Part shown: positions 25,458 to 34,916 of the stretch, piece after piece
Numbering within the stretch: position 1 is the first letter of the stretch
Layout of the letters: each line of letters starts with the position of its first letter
NCBI RefSeq assembly: GCF_012035195.1
Contig: NZ_JAAVJH010000005.1
Span: forward strand, 124,001-188,000
DNA from: Sphingomonas corticis
GTDB taxonomy: Bacteria; Pseudomonadota; Alphaproteobacteria; Sphingomonadales; Sphingomonadaceae
Reading direction: 5' to 3'
DNA length: 64,000 nucleotides
The notes under the pieces: model-generated
Database searches by the model: none
What the model was told of the DNA's origin: nothing
Seen by the model: the letters and a program-made list of their open reading frames with translations, nothing else
Program-made: the position numbers and the translations under genes

Positions 25458-26795
25458 TCAGGCGAGCATCGCCAGCGGGTTCTCCACCAGCTCGCGGAAC
25501 GCCTTCATCAGCTGCGCGCCGTCCGCGCCGTCGATCGCGCGATGGTCGAAGCTGCCGGTCGCGCTCATGATGCTGGCGACGCCCAGCGCGCCGTCCTCCA
25601 TCACCCACGGCCGCTTCTCGCCCGCGCCGACCGCCAGGATCATGCCCTGCGGCGGGTTGATGACCGCCTCGAACTGCTTGATCCCGTACATGCCCATGTT
25701 GCTGATCGACGCGGTGCCGCCGGCGAACTCCTCCGGCTTCAGCTTCTTGTCGCGGGCGCGCGCGGCGAGGTCCTTCATCCGCGTCGAGATGCTGGATAGC
25801 GACGCCGTGTCCGCCTCGGTGATGACGGGGGTGATGAGACCCTCCGGCGTCGAGACGGCGACGGAGATGTCGGCGCGCGCGAAGGTGACGAGCTGGTCGG
25901 GCGTGAACATCACGTTGCACTTGGGCACCTGCACCAGTGCGACCGCCAGCGCCTTGATGAGCAGGTCGTTCACCGACAGCTTCACGCCGCGCGCCTCCAG
26001 TCCGGCGTTCAGCTCCGACCGCAGCTTCAGCAGCTTGTCGAGGCGCACGTCCACGGTGAGGTAGATGTGCGGAACCTGCTGCTTTGATTCGGTCAGGCGG
26101 CGCGCGATCGTCTTGCGCATGTTGCTGAGCTTGGTCAGCTCGTGCGGCACGTCGGGGATCGCCGCAGGCTTGGCGGCGGCAGGCGCGACGGCAGGCGCGG
26201 CGTCCTCCTTCGCGGCGGGAGCGGCGGCGGCCCCGGGCTTCGTACCCTCCACGTCGGCGCGCACGATGCGGCCGTTGGGTCCGCTGCCCTGCACGGCGGA
26301 CAGATCGACGCCCTTCTCCGCGGCGATGCGGCGGGCGAGCGGGCTCGCCTTCACCCGCTCGCCGTCCTTGCGAGCAGGCGCCGGCGAGGGCGATGGGGCC
26401 GGCGCGGCGGCCTTCGCGTCGTCGGGCTTGCCGTGGTCGCGCACGTCCTCGTCCGCCGGCTTCGCCTCGGTGCCGGTCTTGTTCGGATCGGCGGGGGAGG
26501 GCTTCGTCTCGCTCTCCTTCGCGGCGGGCTCCGGCGTGCTCTCGCCCTCCTCGCCCTCCGCATTCAGCAGCGCGATCACCGCGCCCACCTTCACGCCGTC
26601 GGTGCCCTCGGCGACGACGATCTTGCCGATCGTCCCCTCGTCCACCGCCTCGAACTCCATGGTCGCCTTGTCGGTCTCGATCTCGGCCATGATGTCGCCG
26701 GACTTCACCGTGTCGCCTTCCTTCACGAGCCACTTGGCGAGCGTGCCCTCCTCCATCGTGGGGGACAGGGCAGGCATCTTGATCTCGATCGGCAT
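25458..26795 (-). CDS. pdhC: Pyruvate dehydrogenase E2, dihydrolipoamide acetyltransferase
   Basis: A 445-residue E2 component of the pyruvate dehydrogenase complex. The lipoyl domain (1-80) carries the lipoylated Lys43 in [15 protein letters not shown] long Ala/Pro/Glu linker follows, then the peripheral subunit-binding domain ([17 protein letters not shown], about 150-185). The catalytic domain ends with the [16 protein letters not shown] motif, whose His and Asp act in acetyl transfer. The ATG at 26795 is preceded by GAGGA. The E1 genes (pdhA, pdhB) are not adjacent in this window. Confidence 0.96.
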   Translation of the reverse strand: MPIEIKMPALSPTMEEGTLAKWLVKEGDTVKSGDIMAEIETDKATMEFEAVDEGTIGKIVVAEGTDGVKVGAVIALLNAEGEEGESTPEPAAKESETKPSPADPNKTGTEAKPADEDVRDHGKPDDAKAAAPAPSPSPAPARKDGERVKASPLARRIAAEKGVDLSAVQGSGPNGRIVRADVEGTKPGAAAAPAAKEDAAPAVAPAAAKPAAIPDVPHELTKLSNMRKTIARRLTESKQQVPHIYLTVDVRLDKLLKLRSELNAGLEARGVKLSVNDLLIKALAVALVQVPKCNVMFTPDQLVTFARADISVAVSTPEGLITPVITEADTASLSSISTRMKDLAARARDKKLKPEEFAGGTASISNMGMYGIKQFEAVINPPQGMILAVGAGEKRPWVMEDGALGVASIMSATGSFDHRAIDGADGAQLMKAFRELVENPLAMLA

Positions 26796-26906
26796 CACGA
26801 TCCTCGGGCATTCCTCGGGAAGCGGCGTCTCTCGCGTGCCGTAGCGGCGCGGTCAAGTGCGGGCCACCTTGCGCCCGCCCGGCACGGCGATAGGATCGGC
26901 GACGAC

Positions 26907-27359
26907 ATGCGCGTCTATCTCACCGTCATCGACGACACGCCGGAGGCTGAGGCGGCGCTGCGCTTTGCGGCGCGGCGCGCGGTGAAGACGGGCGGCGGGG
27001 TGGAAGTGCTGGCGCTGATCCCGCCGCAGGAGTTCATCGCTTTCGGCGGCGTGCAGGCGACGATCGAGGACGAGCAGCGCGAACATGCCGAGGCGCTGGT
27101 GGCGCGCGCGGCGGGGACGCTGCTGGAGGAATCGGGCCTGCGCCCGACGGTGACGGTGCGCGAGGGCGACGGGCCGAAGGCCATCCGCGAGATGATCGCC
27201 GCCGATCCGCAGATCGCCGCGCTGGTGCTGGGTGCCGCCGCGACCGGCGCGCCGGGCGACCTCGTCAGCCACTTCGCGGCGGAGGCGGGGACGCTCAGCG
27301 TGCCGCTGATGATCGTGCCGGGCGGGCTGGACCGCGAGGCGATCGACCGGGTGAGCTGA
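26907..27359 (+). CDS. Universal stress protein family protein
   Basis: A 150-residue UspA-fold protein. The N-terminal strand MRVYLTVIDDTPEA is typical, and the C-terminal ALVLGAAATGAPGDLVSHFA and VPLMIVPGG hold the nucleotide-binding G-2x-G-9x-G-like loop in a degenerate form, so ATP binding is uncertain. The ATG at 26907 is the start of the fold, although the open frame runs further upstream. It is divergent from pdhC. Its role in stress tolerance is inferred only. Confidence 0.85.
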   Translation: MRVYLTVIDDTPEAEAALRFAARRAVKTGGGVEVLALIPPQEFIAFGGVQATIEDEQREHAEALVARAAGTLLEESGLRPTVTVREGDGPKAIREMIAADPQIAALVLGAAATGAPGDLVSHFAAEAGTLSVPLMIVPGGLDREAIDRVS

Positions 27360-27380
27360 GGCCCCTCCGGTCGCGCGCGA

Positions 27381-28508
27381 TCAGCAGCGGCACCCCTTGG
27401 TGTAGCGGCGGCCCTTGCCGCGATGCACCGCCTCGGCCTCGTACACCTCCTCGTAAGCGGCTGCGCCGCCCGACTGGACCGTGACGGTCGTCACCGTGGT
27501 GCCCGGCCAGTAGTAACCGTTGGCGATATAGCCGCCGCCCACCTGCGCGCTGGTGCTGGTGACGATCGTGCCGTCGGGAAGCACAGTGCTGGCGGGATAG
27601 GCGGCATAGGGCGGCGCCATCGGGGCGGGGGCGAGGGCGGGGCCGGGGGCCGCACCGTAATAGGTCGTGCCCGAGTAGGTCGTGCCGGCGTAATCGCCGC
27701 CGTAGCTGCCCTGTTGATAGGCCACCATCGGCGCGCCGGGTGCGGCATGGGGCCGGGCGTGGGGCTGGGGAGGCAACGGACGGGCGTGCGGCGGTGGGGG
27801 GGCATAGGACGCGCCGTAGCCGTCGTAGCGCGGCGCCGGCACCGGCGCGACGGGTACGCGCCCGCGGCGGTCCGACTTGTCGATGGCCAGGCCCGCCAGC
27901 GCGCCCGTGCCCGCGCCGATCAGCGCGCCGCCCAATCCTCCGCCGGTGATCGCCGCGCCCGCCAGCCCGCCGGCCACGGCGCCGATCGCCGCCCCGCCGG
28001 TACCGTCGTCGGCGTCGCGCGTCGGATAGGCGAGCTGCGGCGCCTGATCGTAACCGTAGCCGTCGTCGCGATAGCCATAGTCCGCGTCGGCCGCGTCGAA
28101 CCGGTCCCAGCGCACGCCGCCCACCGTGTCGTAGACGGTGCCGCGCCCGTCGATCAGCACCGCGTCGTCATAGTAGCGCGACCAGGTATAGCCGAAGGGC
28201 GGCTGCGGCAGTCCGTATCCCGCCCAGTTGTTCACCGACCAGCCGGGCGAGACCCAATAGGCCGGCAGCACGTAACCGCGCGCGGGCCGACGATAGGCGC
28301 CCCAGCCCCCCGGCGCGCGCACGCCGCCCCACCAGCGACCGCCGATCCGCCCGCCCCAGCGCGGTCCCGTGGCGACGTGGCCACGGTTCCAGCCCGGCGT
28401 GCCGCGGTTCCAGCCCGCGCCCGCGCCGGCCTGTAGCGGCTGCGCATCGGCCACGCCCGCCGCGCCCAGCGCGGCGGCTGCCGAGACCAGCACCATCGTG
28501 GTCCGCAT
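27381..28508 (-). CDS. RcnB-like exported protein with glycine-zipper segment
   Basis: A 375-residue protein with a signal peptide (MRTTMVLVSAAAALGAAGVADA). Residues 24-75 are rich in Trp, Arg and Gly. The string GYGLPQPPFGYTWSRYYDDA and the following DTVGGVRWDRF resemble the RcnB domain, whose founder modulates nickel and cobalt homeostasis in the periplasm. A glycine zipper (AIGAVAGGLAGAAITGGGLG) at about residue 180 could insert in membrane. The tail is rich in Pro, Ala and Tyr and ends KGCRC. The ATG at 28508 has GGGAGC upstream. Metal binding is not shown. Confidence 0.75.
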   Translation of the reverse strand: MRTTMVLVSAAAALGAAGVADAQPLQAGAGAGWNRGTPGWNRGHVATGPRWGGRIGGRWWGGVRAPGGWGAYRRPARGYVLPAYWVSPGWSVNNWAGYGLPQPPFGYTWSRYYDDAVLIDGRGTVYDTVGGVRWDRFDAADADYGYRDDGYGYDQAPQLAYPTRDADDGTGGAAIGAVAGGLAGAAITGGGLGGALIGAGTGALAGLAIDKSDRRGRVPVAPVPAPRYDGYGASYAPPPPHARPLPPQPHARPHAAPGAPMVAYQQGSYGGDYAGTTYSGTTYYGAAPGPALAPAPMAPPYAAYPASTVLPDGTIVTSTSAQVGGGYIANGYYWPGTTVTTVTVQSGGAAAYEEVYEAEAVHRGKGRRYTKGCRC

Positions 28509-28614
28509 CGAAACTGCTCCCTGTTGCCCGTGCCCACCGCCCACGCGCTGCCGCCGGGCTCTGCCATGCGGAACGCCTACCACCCCGCCGAGATGCGGCG
28601 AAAGCGAGGGGCCA

Positions 28615-28638
28615 GTCCCGATCCGGGACAATCGGGAC
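28615..28638. terminator. Short hairpin after the methionine sulfoxide reductase gene
   Basis: GTCCCGAT-ccgggaca-ATCGGGAC gives an eight-base-pair stem 19 bases after the stop of the gene at 28657. No T tract follows, so it is only a possible terminator. Confidence 0.35.
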
Positions 28639-28656
28639 GGAGTACGGGAGGGGCGG

Positions 28657-29136
28657 TCAGAGCCGCGCAGCCAGGACCGCCATCAGCGCCTCGCACCCGG
28701 CCTCGTCGTCCGCGTCGAACCGGCCGGGGCGAGGGCTGTCGAGGTCCAGCACGCCGATCAGCCGATCGCCCGCGACGATCGGCACGACCAGTTCGGACGC
28801 GCTCGCCGCGTCGCAGGCGATATGCCCGGGGAAGGCGTGGACGTCGTCGATCCGCATCGTCCGCCGCTCGGCCGCGGCGGTACCGCACACGCCCTTGCCC
28901 AGCGGGATGCGGATGCACGCCGGCTTACCCTGAAACGGGCCGAGCACCAGCTCGCCGTCCACCATCCGGTAGAAGCCGGCCCAGTTCAGATCGGGCAGAT
29001 ACTGCCACACCAAGGCGGCGGCATTGGCCATGTTGGCGACAGCGTCGGGCTCGTCCGCGGTCAGCGCGTCGAGCGCCGCGGCGAGGTCGCGATAGAGCTC
29101 AGATCGGGAACCGGCGGCGATGTCGAAGGCGTACAT
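28657..29136 (-). CDS. msrC: Free methionine-(R)-sulfoxide reductase, GAF type
   Basis: A 159-residue GAF-domain enzyme reducing free methionine-R-sulfoxide. The three family cysteines are Cys74 in QGKPACIRIP, Cys84 in GKGVCGTAA and Cys108 in PGHIACDAAS. LPDLNWAGFYR and LIGVLDLDSP are further signatures. The ATG at 29136 begins the family domain; the open frame extends upstream but without a conserved part. It acts in the cytoplasm against oxidative damage, with thioredoxin as likely donor. Confidence 0.93.
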   Translation of the reverse strand: MYAFDIAAGSRSELYRDLAAALDALTADEPDAVANMANAAALVWQYLPDLNWAGFYRMVDGELVLGPFQGKPACIRIPLGKGVCGTAAAERRTMRIDDVHAFPGHIACDAASASELVVPIVAGDRLIGVLDLDSPRPGRFDADDEAGCEALMAVLAARL

Positions 29137-29249
29137 GGTCGCGCAGGTAGGGTCGCCGCGGCCGGCGGGGAAGGGGAAACCGACGCCCTTCTGATGGGTT
29201 ACTTCCCATTCGCCGTCGCGCTGCGCGTCCTGACGAAGGTTGGTTTTCC

Positions 29250-29873
29250 ATGCTCGAACACGTTCCCCACTGGATCGGCGCCCTGCTGCGCGACGTGCGC
29301 GCCGGCCATGCGAAGCTGACGATCGTGCAGGACGGCGTGGTGCGCGATGCACCGGCGATCGAGCTGTCCAGTCCCGCGTTCGCCGACGGTGCGCGCCTGC
29401 CCGAGCGGTTCACCGCCGACGGAGAGGGCGTGTCGCCGCCGCTGGTGTGGGGCGAGGTGCCCGCGGGCACCGCGGCGCTGGCGCTGATCGTGGAGGACCC
29501 GGACGCACCCGCGCCCCAGCCGCTGGTCCACGCCATCGTCTACGGCCTGCCCGCGGGCGAGCGGCGGCTTGCCGAAGGGGCGATCGTCGCGGACGGCGAC
29601 GGCGCGGCGGACGGGCGCGACGTCGGCCGCAACAGCTACCGGCGAGAGGGCTGGCTGCCGCCGGACCCGCCGGGAGGGCACGGCAGCCACGACTACGTCT
29701 TCCAGCTGTTCGCGCTGTCGGAGGCGCCGGACCTGGATCCGACGCCGGGGCGCAGCGCGCTGGTCGATGTGCTGGCCGGCCGTGTGCTCGCCGCCGGAAT
29801 GCTGGTCGGCACCTACTCGCGCGACGAGCCGGCGCCGCTGTCGCCCGCGTCCTCGCTCGCTCCTGCGGGGTGA
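29250..29873 (+). CDS. YbhB/YbcL family (PEBP-like) protein
   Basis: A 207-residue phosphatidylethanolamine-binding-protein-like protein. The motifs FTADGEGVSPPLVWGEVP, LIVEDPDAP and HAIVYGLPAG, then GYRREGWLPPDPPGGHG-type residues and HDYVFQLFAL, form the anion-binding site of the family. No signal peptide is seen. The N-terminal 30 residues (HWIGALLRDVRAGHAKL) are an extension found in the alphaproteobacterial branch. Ligand and role are unknown. Confidence 0.88.
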   Translation: MLEHVPHWIGALLRDVRAGHAKLTIVQDGVVRDAPAIELSSPAFADGARLPERFTADGEGVSPPLVWGEVPAGTAALALIVEDPDAPAPQPLVHAIVYGLPAGERRLAEGAIVADGDGAADGRDVGRNSYRREGWLPPDPPGGHGSHDYVFQLFALSEAPDLDPTPGRSALVDVLAGRVLAAGMLVGTYSRDEPAPLSPASSLAPAG

Positions 29874-29936
29874 GACCGATCTCGAGATAGGATTGTAAGA
29901 AATGACAGGCTCTACGACTGGACAGGTCGGCGCCGA

Positions 29937-30506
29937 ATGGCGAACATCGGCCAACTTCAAATGGATAGCTCCCGAATGAGCATTTCCTTCTACGAAATGC
30001 CGCCGGTGCCGTCCGACGAGGCGCGGCGAGAGGATGCAGTGGCGGTGTCGGGCGCGCTCGACGCTGTCGGCGACGCGTCGCTGTGCGCGCTCGTGCTGGA
30101 GGCGAAGGCGTTCCTGCGCGCGGACGTGGCGCTCGTCTCCATCATCCACGGCGACTATCAGCACATCATCGCCGCCGTCGGCCTGCCGCTCGGCATCACC
30201 AGCCGCCGCACGTCCTTCTGCGGTCACGCCGTCGCGTCGGGCGAGGACGTCTTCTGCGTGCCGGATCTCGATGCCGACCGGCGGTTCGCGGGCAATCCCC
30301 ACGTCAACGGCGATCTCGCGCGCTATCGCTTCTATGCCGCGGCCGTGCTCCACGACGACACCGGCGCGGCGCTGGGCGCGCTGTGCGTGCTCGCCGACAC
30401 GCCGCGTGCGGCGCTTGGCGGTGCCGAGCGGGCCACGCTGGTGCGGCTCGGTCGCGAGGTGGTGCGGCGTCTGGCGGATCTGCGCGACGAGTCCGCCGCC
30501 GCCTGA
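29937..30506 (+). CDS. GAF domain protein
   Basis: A 189-residue protein consisting mainly of one GAF domain (about residues 45-180). Markers are FLRADVALVSIIHGDYQHII, TSFCGHAV and VLHDDTGAALGALCVLAD. The SFCGHAVASG string is common in GAF domains of sensor kinases, but no output domain follows. Starts at 29961 or 29976 are also possible, because none has a good ribosome site. Ligand unknown. Confidence 0.8.
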   Translation: MANIGQLQMDSSRMSISFYEMPPVPSDEARREDAVAVSGALDAVGDASLCALVLEAKAFLRADVALVSIIHGDYQHIIAAVGLPLGITSRRTSFCGHAVASGEDVFCVPDLDADRRFAGNPHVNGDLARYRFYAAAVLHDDTGAALGALCVLADTPRAALGGAERATLVRLGREVVRRLADLRDESAAA

Positions 30507-30513
30507 TCCCGCG

Positions 30514-30912
30514 TCAGTCGAGCGCGACCCTGCCTCGCCCGGCCTTCACCGCGCCCCGGCCCTTCTTCGCGTCGACGCGCCGCGCCTTGGCCGCCTTGCT
30601 CGGTTTCGTCTTCACCCGCCGTGCCTCGCGCTTGGCCGCCTCGTCCAGCATCGCCGCCAGCCGCGCCCGCGCGTCCTGCCGGTTCGCCTCCTGCGTGCGA
30701 TGGCGGCGCGCGGTGATGACCAGGGTGCCTCCCGCGGTCAGCCGGCTGCCCGCGATCACCTTCAGCCGGCGATAGCTCTCCGGCGGCAGCGCCAGCCGGA
30801 ACACGTCGACGCGCAACTGGCAGGCGGTGGCCACCTTGTTGACGTTCTGCCCGCCCGGCCCGGTCGCGGCGAGGAACCGCTCCTCGATCGCGTCTTCGGG
30901 AACCTCAGCCAC
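30514..30912 (-). CDS. arfB: Alternative ribosome-rescue factor ArfB-like (YaeJ)
   Basis: A 132-residue class I release-factor-like protein that hydrolyses peptidyl-tRNA on stalled ribosomes. The GGQ motif is residues 20-22 in ATGPGGQNVNKV, followed by ALPPESYRRLKVIAGSR. A long basic C-terminal tail (RRVKTKPSKAAKARRVDAKK) enters the empty mRNA channel in ArfB. The GTG at 30912 is chosen because it opens the fold and overlaps the RluA stop by eight bases, implying coupled translation. Confidence 0.9.
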   Translation of the reverse strand: MAEVPEDAIEERFLAATGPGGQNVNKVATACQLRVDVFRLALPPESYRRLKVIAGSRLTAGGTLVITARRHRTQEANRQDARARLAAMLDEAAKREARRVKTKPSKAAKARRVDAKKGRGAVKAGRGRVALD

Positions 30913-31558
30913 GGTCGAAGCCGAGCGCCGCGAACCGCGCCGGCCACGGCGCCTCCGCCGCAACCGGTTCCTTGCCCGCGCGCGGCACCGACAGCGACAG
31001 CGCGTGCAGCATCATCCCGCCGCTGTCGGCGCGCCCGTAGAAGGGATCGCCGGTCACCGCCGCGCCCAGCCCCTCCAGCGCGTGGACGCGGATCTGGTGG
31101 GTGCGTCCGGTCTCCGGCCGGAATTCGACCAGCGCGCGCCCGTCGTTCTCGCCGAGCAGCCGCCAGTGCGTCCGCGCGGCCTTGCCCTTCGGGTCGCCGC
31201 GCATCCGCCACCCGTGCGCGGCGCTGGACACCTTGGCGAGCGGCAGGTCGACCATGCCCTCCGCCGCGCCCGGCACGCCGTCGAGGATCGCGACGTAGCG
31301 CTTCTCCACCATCCCCGCCTCGAACGCCTGCTGGAACCGAGCGTGCGCCCTTGGATTGCGTGACAGCAGCAGGCATCCGCTGGTGTCGCGGTCCAGCCGG
31401 TGGACCGCGACCGGCCAGCGTCGGAAACCGAAGGTGAGGGAGGCGAGATGATTGTCGAGGCTGAGCGCGCCGTCGCGCGGGCGATCGACGGGCAGGCCCG
31501 CGGGCTTGTCCAGCACCAGCGCCTCGGCGTCGAGAAAGAGGACGTGTTCCTGCAGCAT
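30905..31558 (-). CDS. RluA family pseudouridine synthase
   Basis: A 217-residue pseudouridine synthase converting uridine to pseudouridine in rRNA or tRNA. The catalytic Asp56 lies in HRLDRDTSGCLLL. DAEALVLDKPAGLPV and RPETGRTHQIRVH are conserved flanking motifs, with Arg-Thr-His in the second. There is no S4 domain, so the target may be that of RluA or TruC; it cannot be assigned here. The start at 31558 precedes the fold directly. Its start overlaps the divergent M15 gene. Confidence 0.9.
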   Translation of the reverse strand: MLQEHVLFLDAEALVLDKPAGLPVDRPRDGALSLDNHLASLTFGFRRWPVAVHRLDRDTSGCLLLSRNPRAHARFQQAFEAGMVEKRYVAILDGVPGAAEGMVDLPLAKVSSAAHGWRMRGDPKGKAARTHWRLLGENDGRALVEFRPETGRTHQIRVHALEGLGAAVTGDPFYGRADSGGMMLHALSLSVPRAGKEPVAAEAPWPARFAALGFDRG

Positions 31559-32347
31559 GATGCGCGCATCCTTGCCACCCGCGCGCGCGGGTGGAAAGCG
31601 CTGGCGGCGGCGGCGCTCGTCGTCGCGGCTCCGGCGCAGGCGCAATTGTGCGACGATCGCAACGCGCCGGTCGCCGCCGACGGACGCGCGCTGGGGCATC
31701 TGCCCTACGGAGACGTCGCGCCGGGCGAGCTCGCGTCGGTGGCGGCGGAAATGGCGGTCTCCGCCTGCGCGCTGCGGCGCGAGGTGCTGCCCGATCTGGA
31801 GCGGCTGCTGGCCGCCGCGGGCGGGCAGGTGCTGGCATTGTCGTGCCATCGCTCGATCGCGCGGCAGCAGGCGGTGTTCTGCGCCGAGCGCGCGACTGCC
31901 GCCGACACGCGCGCGCTGTCGGTCGCGCCGCCCGGGCACAGCGAGCACGCGACCGGCTACGCGCTCGACTTCGCGTTCCGCCCGCGCCTCAACGGCTGCG
32001 CCGATGCGGAGGGCTGCGTGGTGGCGAACCCCGGCTTCCGCTGGCTGGTCGCCAACGCGTCGCGCTTCGGTTTCGAGATGTCGTTCCCGGCCGGCAATGC
32101 GCAGGGGGTGAAGTGGGAGCCGTGGCACTGGCGCTGGGTGGGCGCGAGCGCCGGCGCCCCCGGTGCCGCCCGCGCGCGCGCCTTGTTCGCGCGGGCGCGG
32201 CGCGACTTTCCGGCCCAGCCGTCGGTGGATCCCGTGCCGCGCGTGGTGGCGATCGCCGCGCTGCCGGCACCGCCGGTCTACCTCCACGCGATCCCGGCGC
32301 CCGAGTGTCGCCGCGGCAAGTGCCGCGCACCGAAGCGGAAGCGATAA
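31544..32347 (+). CDS. M15 family D-alanyl-D-alanine carboxypeptidase
   Basis: A 267-residue exported peptidase of the VanY/DdcY type, trimming peptidoglycan. The N-terminal hydrophobic part ALAAAALVVAAPAQAQ ends a signal peptide. Zinc ligands lie in GHSEHATGYALDFAF and WEPWHWRW. The mature domain has four or more cysteines (LCDDR, SCHRSI, NGCADAEGC). The GTG at 31544, after AAAGAGGA, is the only start in frame that gives a full signal peptide, and it overlaps the divergent RluA-type gene by 15 bases. Two cysteines also lie at the C-terminus. Confidence 0.85.
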   Translation: MFLQHDARILATRARGWKALAAAALVVAAPAQAQLCDDRNAPVAADGRALGHLPYGDVAPGELASVAAEMAVSACALRREVLPDLERLLAAAGGQVLALSCHRSIARQQAVFCAERATAADTRALSVAPPGHSEHATGYALDFAFRPRLNGCADAEGCVVANPGFRWLVANASRFGFEMSFPAGNAQGVKWEPWHWRWVGASAGAPGAARARALFARARRDFPAQPSVDPVPRVVAIAALPAPPVYLHAIPAPECRRGKCRAPKRKR

Positions 32348-32450
32348 TCGGCTCGGCCCTTACCGGGCGGGGCCGAAGCGGATGCGCGACGGCTTCGCTT
32401 CGACCACGCCCGGCACGAACGAAAGGCGAGCGCCCTGCCGGCGACCGGCG

Positions 32451-33050
32451 CTACTTCAGCTTCGCGGCGGTCTCGGCGATGCGCTTGCCCTGGTAGCGCG
32501 CGCCGTCGAGATCGACCTGGCTCGGCTGGCGGCTGCCGTCTCCGTCCGCCAGCGTGCTGGCGCCGTAGGGCGTACCGCCATGGACCTCCTTCACTCCCAT
32601 CTGCCCCTGAAAGCCATAGTCCAGCCCGACGATCGTCATGCCGTGGTGCAGCAGGTTGGTGATGATGGAGAACAGCGTCGTCTCCTGTCCGCCGTGCTGG
32701 CTGGCGGTGGAGGTGAACGCGCCGCCCACCTTGCCGACCAGCGCGCCCTTCATCCACAGCCCGCCGGTCGTGTCCCAGAACGCCGCCATCTGCGACGGCA
32801 TCCGGCCGTAGCGGGTGGGCGCGCCGACGACGATCGCGTCGTAGCCGGCGAGCGCGTCCGGCCCCTCGATCGTCGGGTGCGCGGTGTCCGCCTTGAACCC
32901 GGCGGCCTTCACCACCTCCGGCGGCGCGGTTTCCGGCACGCGGCGGATGTCGACCTCCGCGCCGCCGGCGCGCGCGCCCTCGGCGACGGCGTCGGCCATC
33001 TGCTCGATATGGCCGTAGGAGGAGTAATAGAGGACGAGGACCTTGGTCAT
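32451..33050 (-). CDS. wrbA: NAD(P)H:quinone oxidoreductase WrbA
   Basis: A 199-residue flavodoxin-like quinone reductase. [20 protein letters not shown] holds the FMN phosphate loop, [18 protein letters not shown] and the [15 protein letters not shown] motif are the WrbA signatures. It reduces quinones by two electrons and prevents redox cycling. It is downstream of the pirin gene on the same strand (23 bases), and a divergent LysR gene may regulate both. Confidence 0.95.
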   Translation of the reverse strand: MTKVLVLYYSSYGHIEQMADAVAEGARAGGAEVDIRRVPETAPPEVVKAAGFKADTAHPTIEGPDALAGYDAIVVGAPTRYGRMPSQMAAFWDTTGGLWMKGALVGKVGGAFTSTASQHGGQETTLFSIITNLLHHGMTIVGLDYGFQGQMGVKEVHGGTPYGASTLADGDGSRQPSQVDLDGARYQGKRIAETAAKLK

Positions 33051-33073
33051 GCTGATGCTCCCTTCGTGATCGG

Positions 33074-33787
33074 TCAGTTGGCGTCGACGAGGACCAGTTC
33101 GGCGTCCTCGATCGCGGTGATGGTGACGGTCTGCCCGCCGGACAGCGCGGCGCCGTCGCGCGCGGCGAACCGCTCGCCGTCGATCGTGATCGCGCCGGTG
33201 GCGGGGACCAGATAGGCGTGGCGACCCGCGCCCACTTCGTGCGTCACGCTCTCGCCCGCCTTCAGCGTGGCGCCCATCACGCGCGCTTCCGCGCGGATCG
33301 GCAGCGCGCCGTCGTCGCCCATGCCCGAGGCGAGGGTGACGAAGCGGCCCGAACGATCGCTTTTGGGAAAGGGCTTCGCGCCCCAGCTGGGATTGCCGCC
33401 CGAGGTGGTCGGCTCGATCCAGATCTGGAAGAGCGTGGTGGGTTCGTTCTCGAGATTGTACTCGGCGTGGCGCACGCCCGAACCGGCGCTCATCACCTGC
33501 ACGTCGCCCGCCTCGGTGCGGCCGGTGTTGCCGAGCGAATCCTGGTGCGTGATCGCGCCGGAGCGGACGTAGGTGATGATCTCCATGTCGCGGTGCGGAT
33601 GCGGGGGGAAGCCGCTGTTCGCCGCGATCACGTCGTCGTTCCACACGCGGATCGCGCCCCAGCCCATGCGGGCGGGATCGTGGTAATTGGCGAAGGAGAA
33701 ATGGTGGCGTGCGTCGAGCCAGCCGTGATTGGCGTGGCCCAGCGTGTCGAAGGCGCGGCGCTGGATGCGGGTGTCGGTGTCGATCAT
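33074..33787 (-). CDS. Pirin family protein
   Basis: A 237-residue bicupin pirin. The metal ligands are His63, His65, His107 and Glu109, in [13 protein letters not shown] and [10 protein letters not shown], matching the positions in characterised pirins, some of which are quercetin 2,3-dioxygenases. The ATG at 33787 is the start; the frame runs further upstream only as a shadow of the LysR gene. It is likely co-transcribed with wrbA. Confidence 0.93.
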   Translation of the reverse strand: MIDTDTRIQRRAFDTLGHANHGWLDARHHFSFANYHDPARMGWGAIRVWNDDVIAANSGFPPHPHRDMEIITYVRSGAITHQDSLGNTGRTEAGDVQVMSAGSGVRHAEYNLENEPTTLFQIWIEPTTSGGNPSWGAKPFPKSDRSGRFVTLASGMGDDGALPIRAEARVMGATLKAGESVTHEVGAGRHAYLVPATGAITIDGERFAARDGAALSGGQTVTITAIEDAELVLVDAN

Positions 33788-33890
33788 GGCGCGAACTCCT
33801 GAAAACGTCTTGGACGCAAGATAGGCAGCGGCCCCGCGTGCGAAAACGGAAACGATTGAAACGGATCGTTTCACCACATAAGCTGACGGC

Positions 33891-34784
33891 ATGGCACTTC
33901 CCGATCTCGAGGCCTGGGCGATCTTCGCCGCGGTGGCCGATGCGCGCTCCTTCAGCGGTGCCGCCGACGCGATCGGCGTCAGCAAGGCCACCGTATCCAA
34001 GGCGGTGTCCCGGCTGGAGACGCGACTCGGCCTTTCCCTGTTCCACCGAACGTCGCGCCGGCTGGCGCTGACGGAGGCGGGGACCGACCTCGCCGAGCGC
34101 GCCCGCGCGATGGTGGCGCAGGCGAACGCGGCGGAGGAGAGCGCGCGCGCCGGCGCCAGCGTCGCGGCGGGGCGCATCCGCATGGCCGTGCCGATGACCT
34201 TCGGCGTCACCAACGTCGCGCCGCTGGTCGCCGACTTCCTCGTCGCGCATCCGGCGGTGGAGATCGAGCTTCACCTGTCCGACGCGCGGGTCGACATCGT
34301 CGCGGAGGGATTCGACGTCGCGCTGCGCATCGCCGACCTGCCCGACAGCAGCCTGCGCGCGCGGCGGCTGTGCCGGATCGAGGCGCATCTGGTCGCCGCG
34401 CCCGCCTATCTCGCGGCGCACGGCACGCCGACCCACCCCTCGCAGCTCGCCGACCACCGGCTGCTGGGCTACACCAACATCACCGGCCCGTGGCGCTTTC
34501 GCGGGCGCGACGGCAGCGATTTCTCGATCCGCGCGCACGGGCCGCTGGCGGCGAACAGCGGCGACGCGCTGGTGCCCGCGCTGGTGCGGGGACTCGGCAT
34601 CGCGCGGTTGCCGCACTTCATCGTCGGGGAGGAGCTCGCGGCCGGATCCCTCGTCACGATCCTCCACGACTGGTCGCCCGCGCCCGTCAGCCTGCACCTG
34701 CTGACGCCGCCCAGCGCGCTGCGCCCGGCGCGGGTGGAGGCGCTGATCGCGTTCATCGCGGAGCGGCTGCGCGATCCCGGCTGA
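33891..34784 (+). CDS. LysR family transcriptional regulator
   Basis: A 297-residue regulator. The N-terminal winged helix is [20 protein letters not shown], with the recognition helix in [20 protein letters not shown] and the wing in [11 protein letters not shown] substrate-binding-protein-like effector domain follows (about 90-295). It is divergent from the pirin-wrbA pair with 103 bases between starts, the usual arrangement for a LysR protein controlling its neighbours. Effector unknown. Confidence 0.95.
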   Translation: MALPDLEAWAIFAAVADARSFSGAADAIGVSKATVSKAVSRLETRLGLSLFHRTSRRLALTEAGTDLAERARAMVAQANAAEESARAGASVAAGRIRMAVPMTFGVTNVAPLVADFLVAHPAVEIELHLSDARVDIVAEGFDVALRIADLPDSSLRARRLCRIEAHLVAAPAYLAAHGTPTHPSQLADHRLLGYTNITGPWRFRGRDGSDFSIRAHGPLAANSGDALVPALVRGLGIARLPHFIVGEELAAGSLVTILHDWSPAPVSLHLLTPPSALRPARVEALIAFIAERLRDPG

Positions 34785-34916
34785 GGTGGCGAGACACGAG
34801 TGATGCACTTGTGCCACAACGTGCGAATCTTCGCTGCAACTATCGCTGACGATCGATCGTTTCTGGTCTATGACGCAGGGGCGGGTGTCGCGCCGCGTGG
34901 GAGGAAAGGTCTTATC

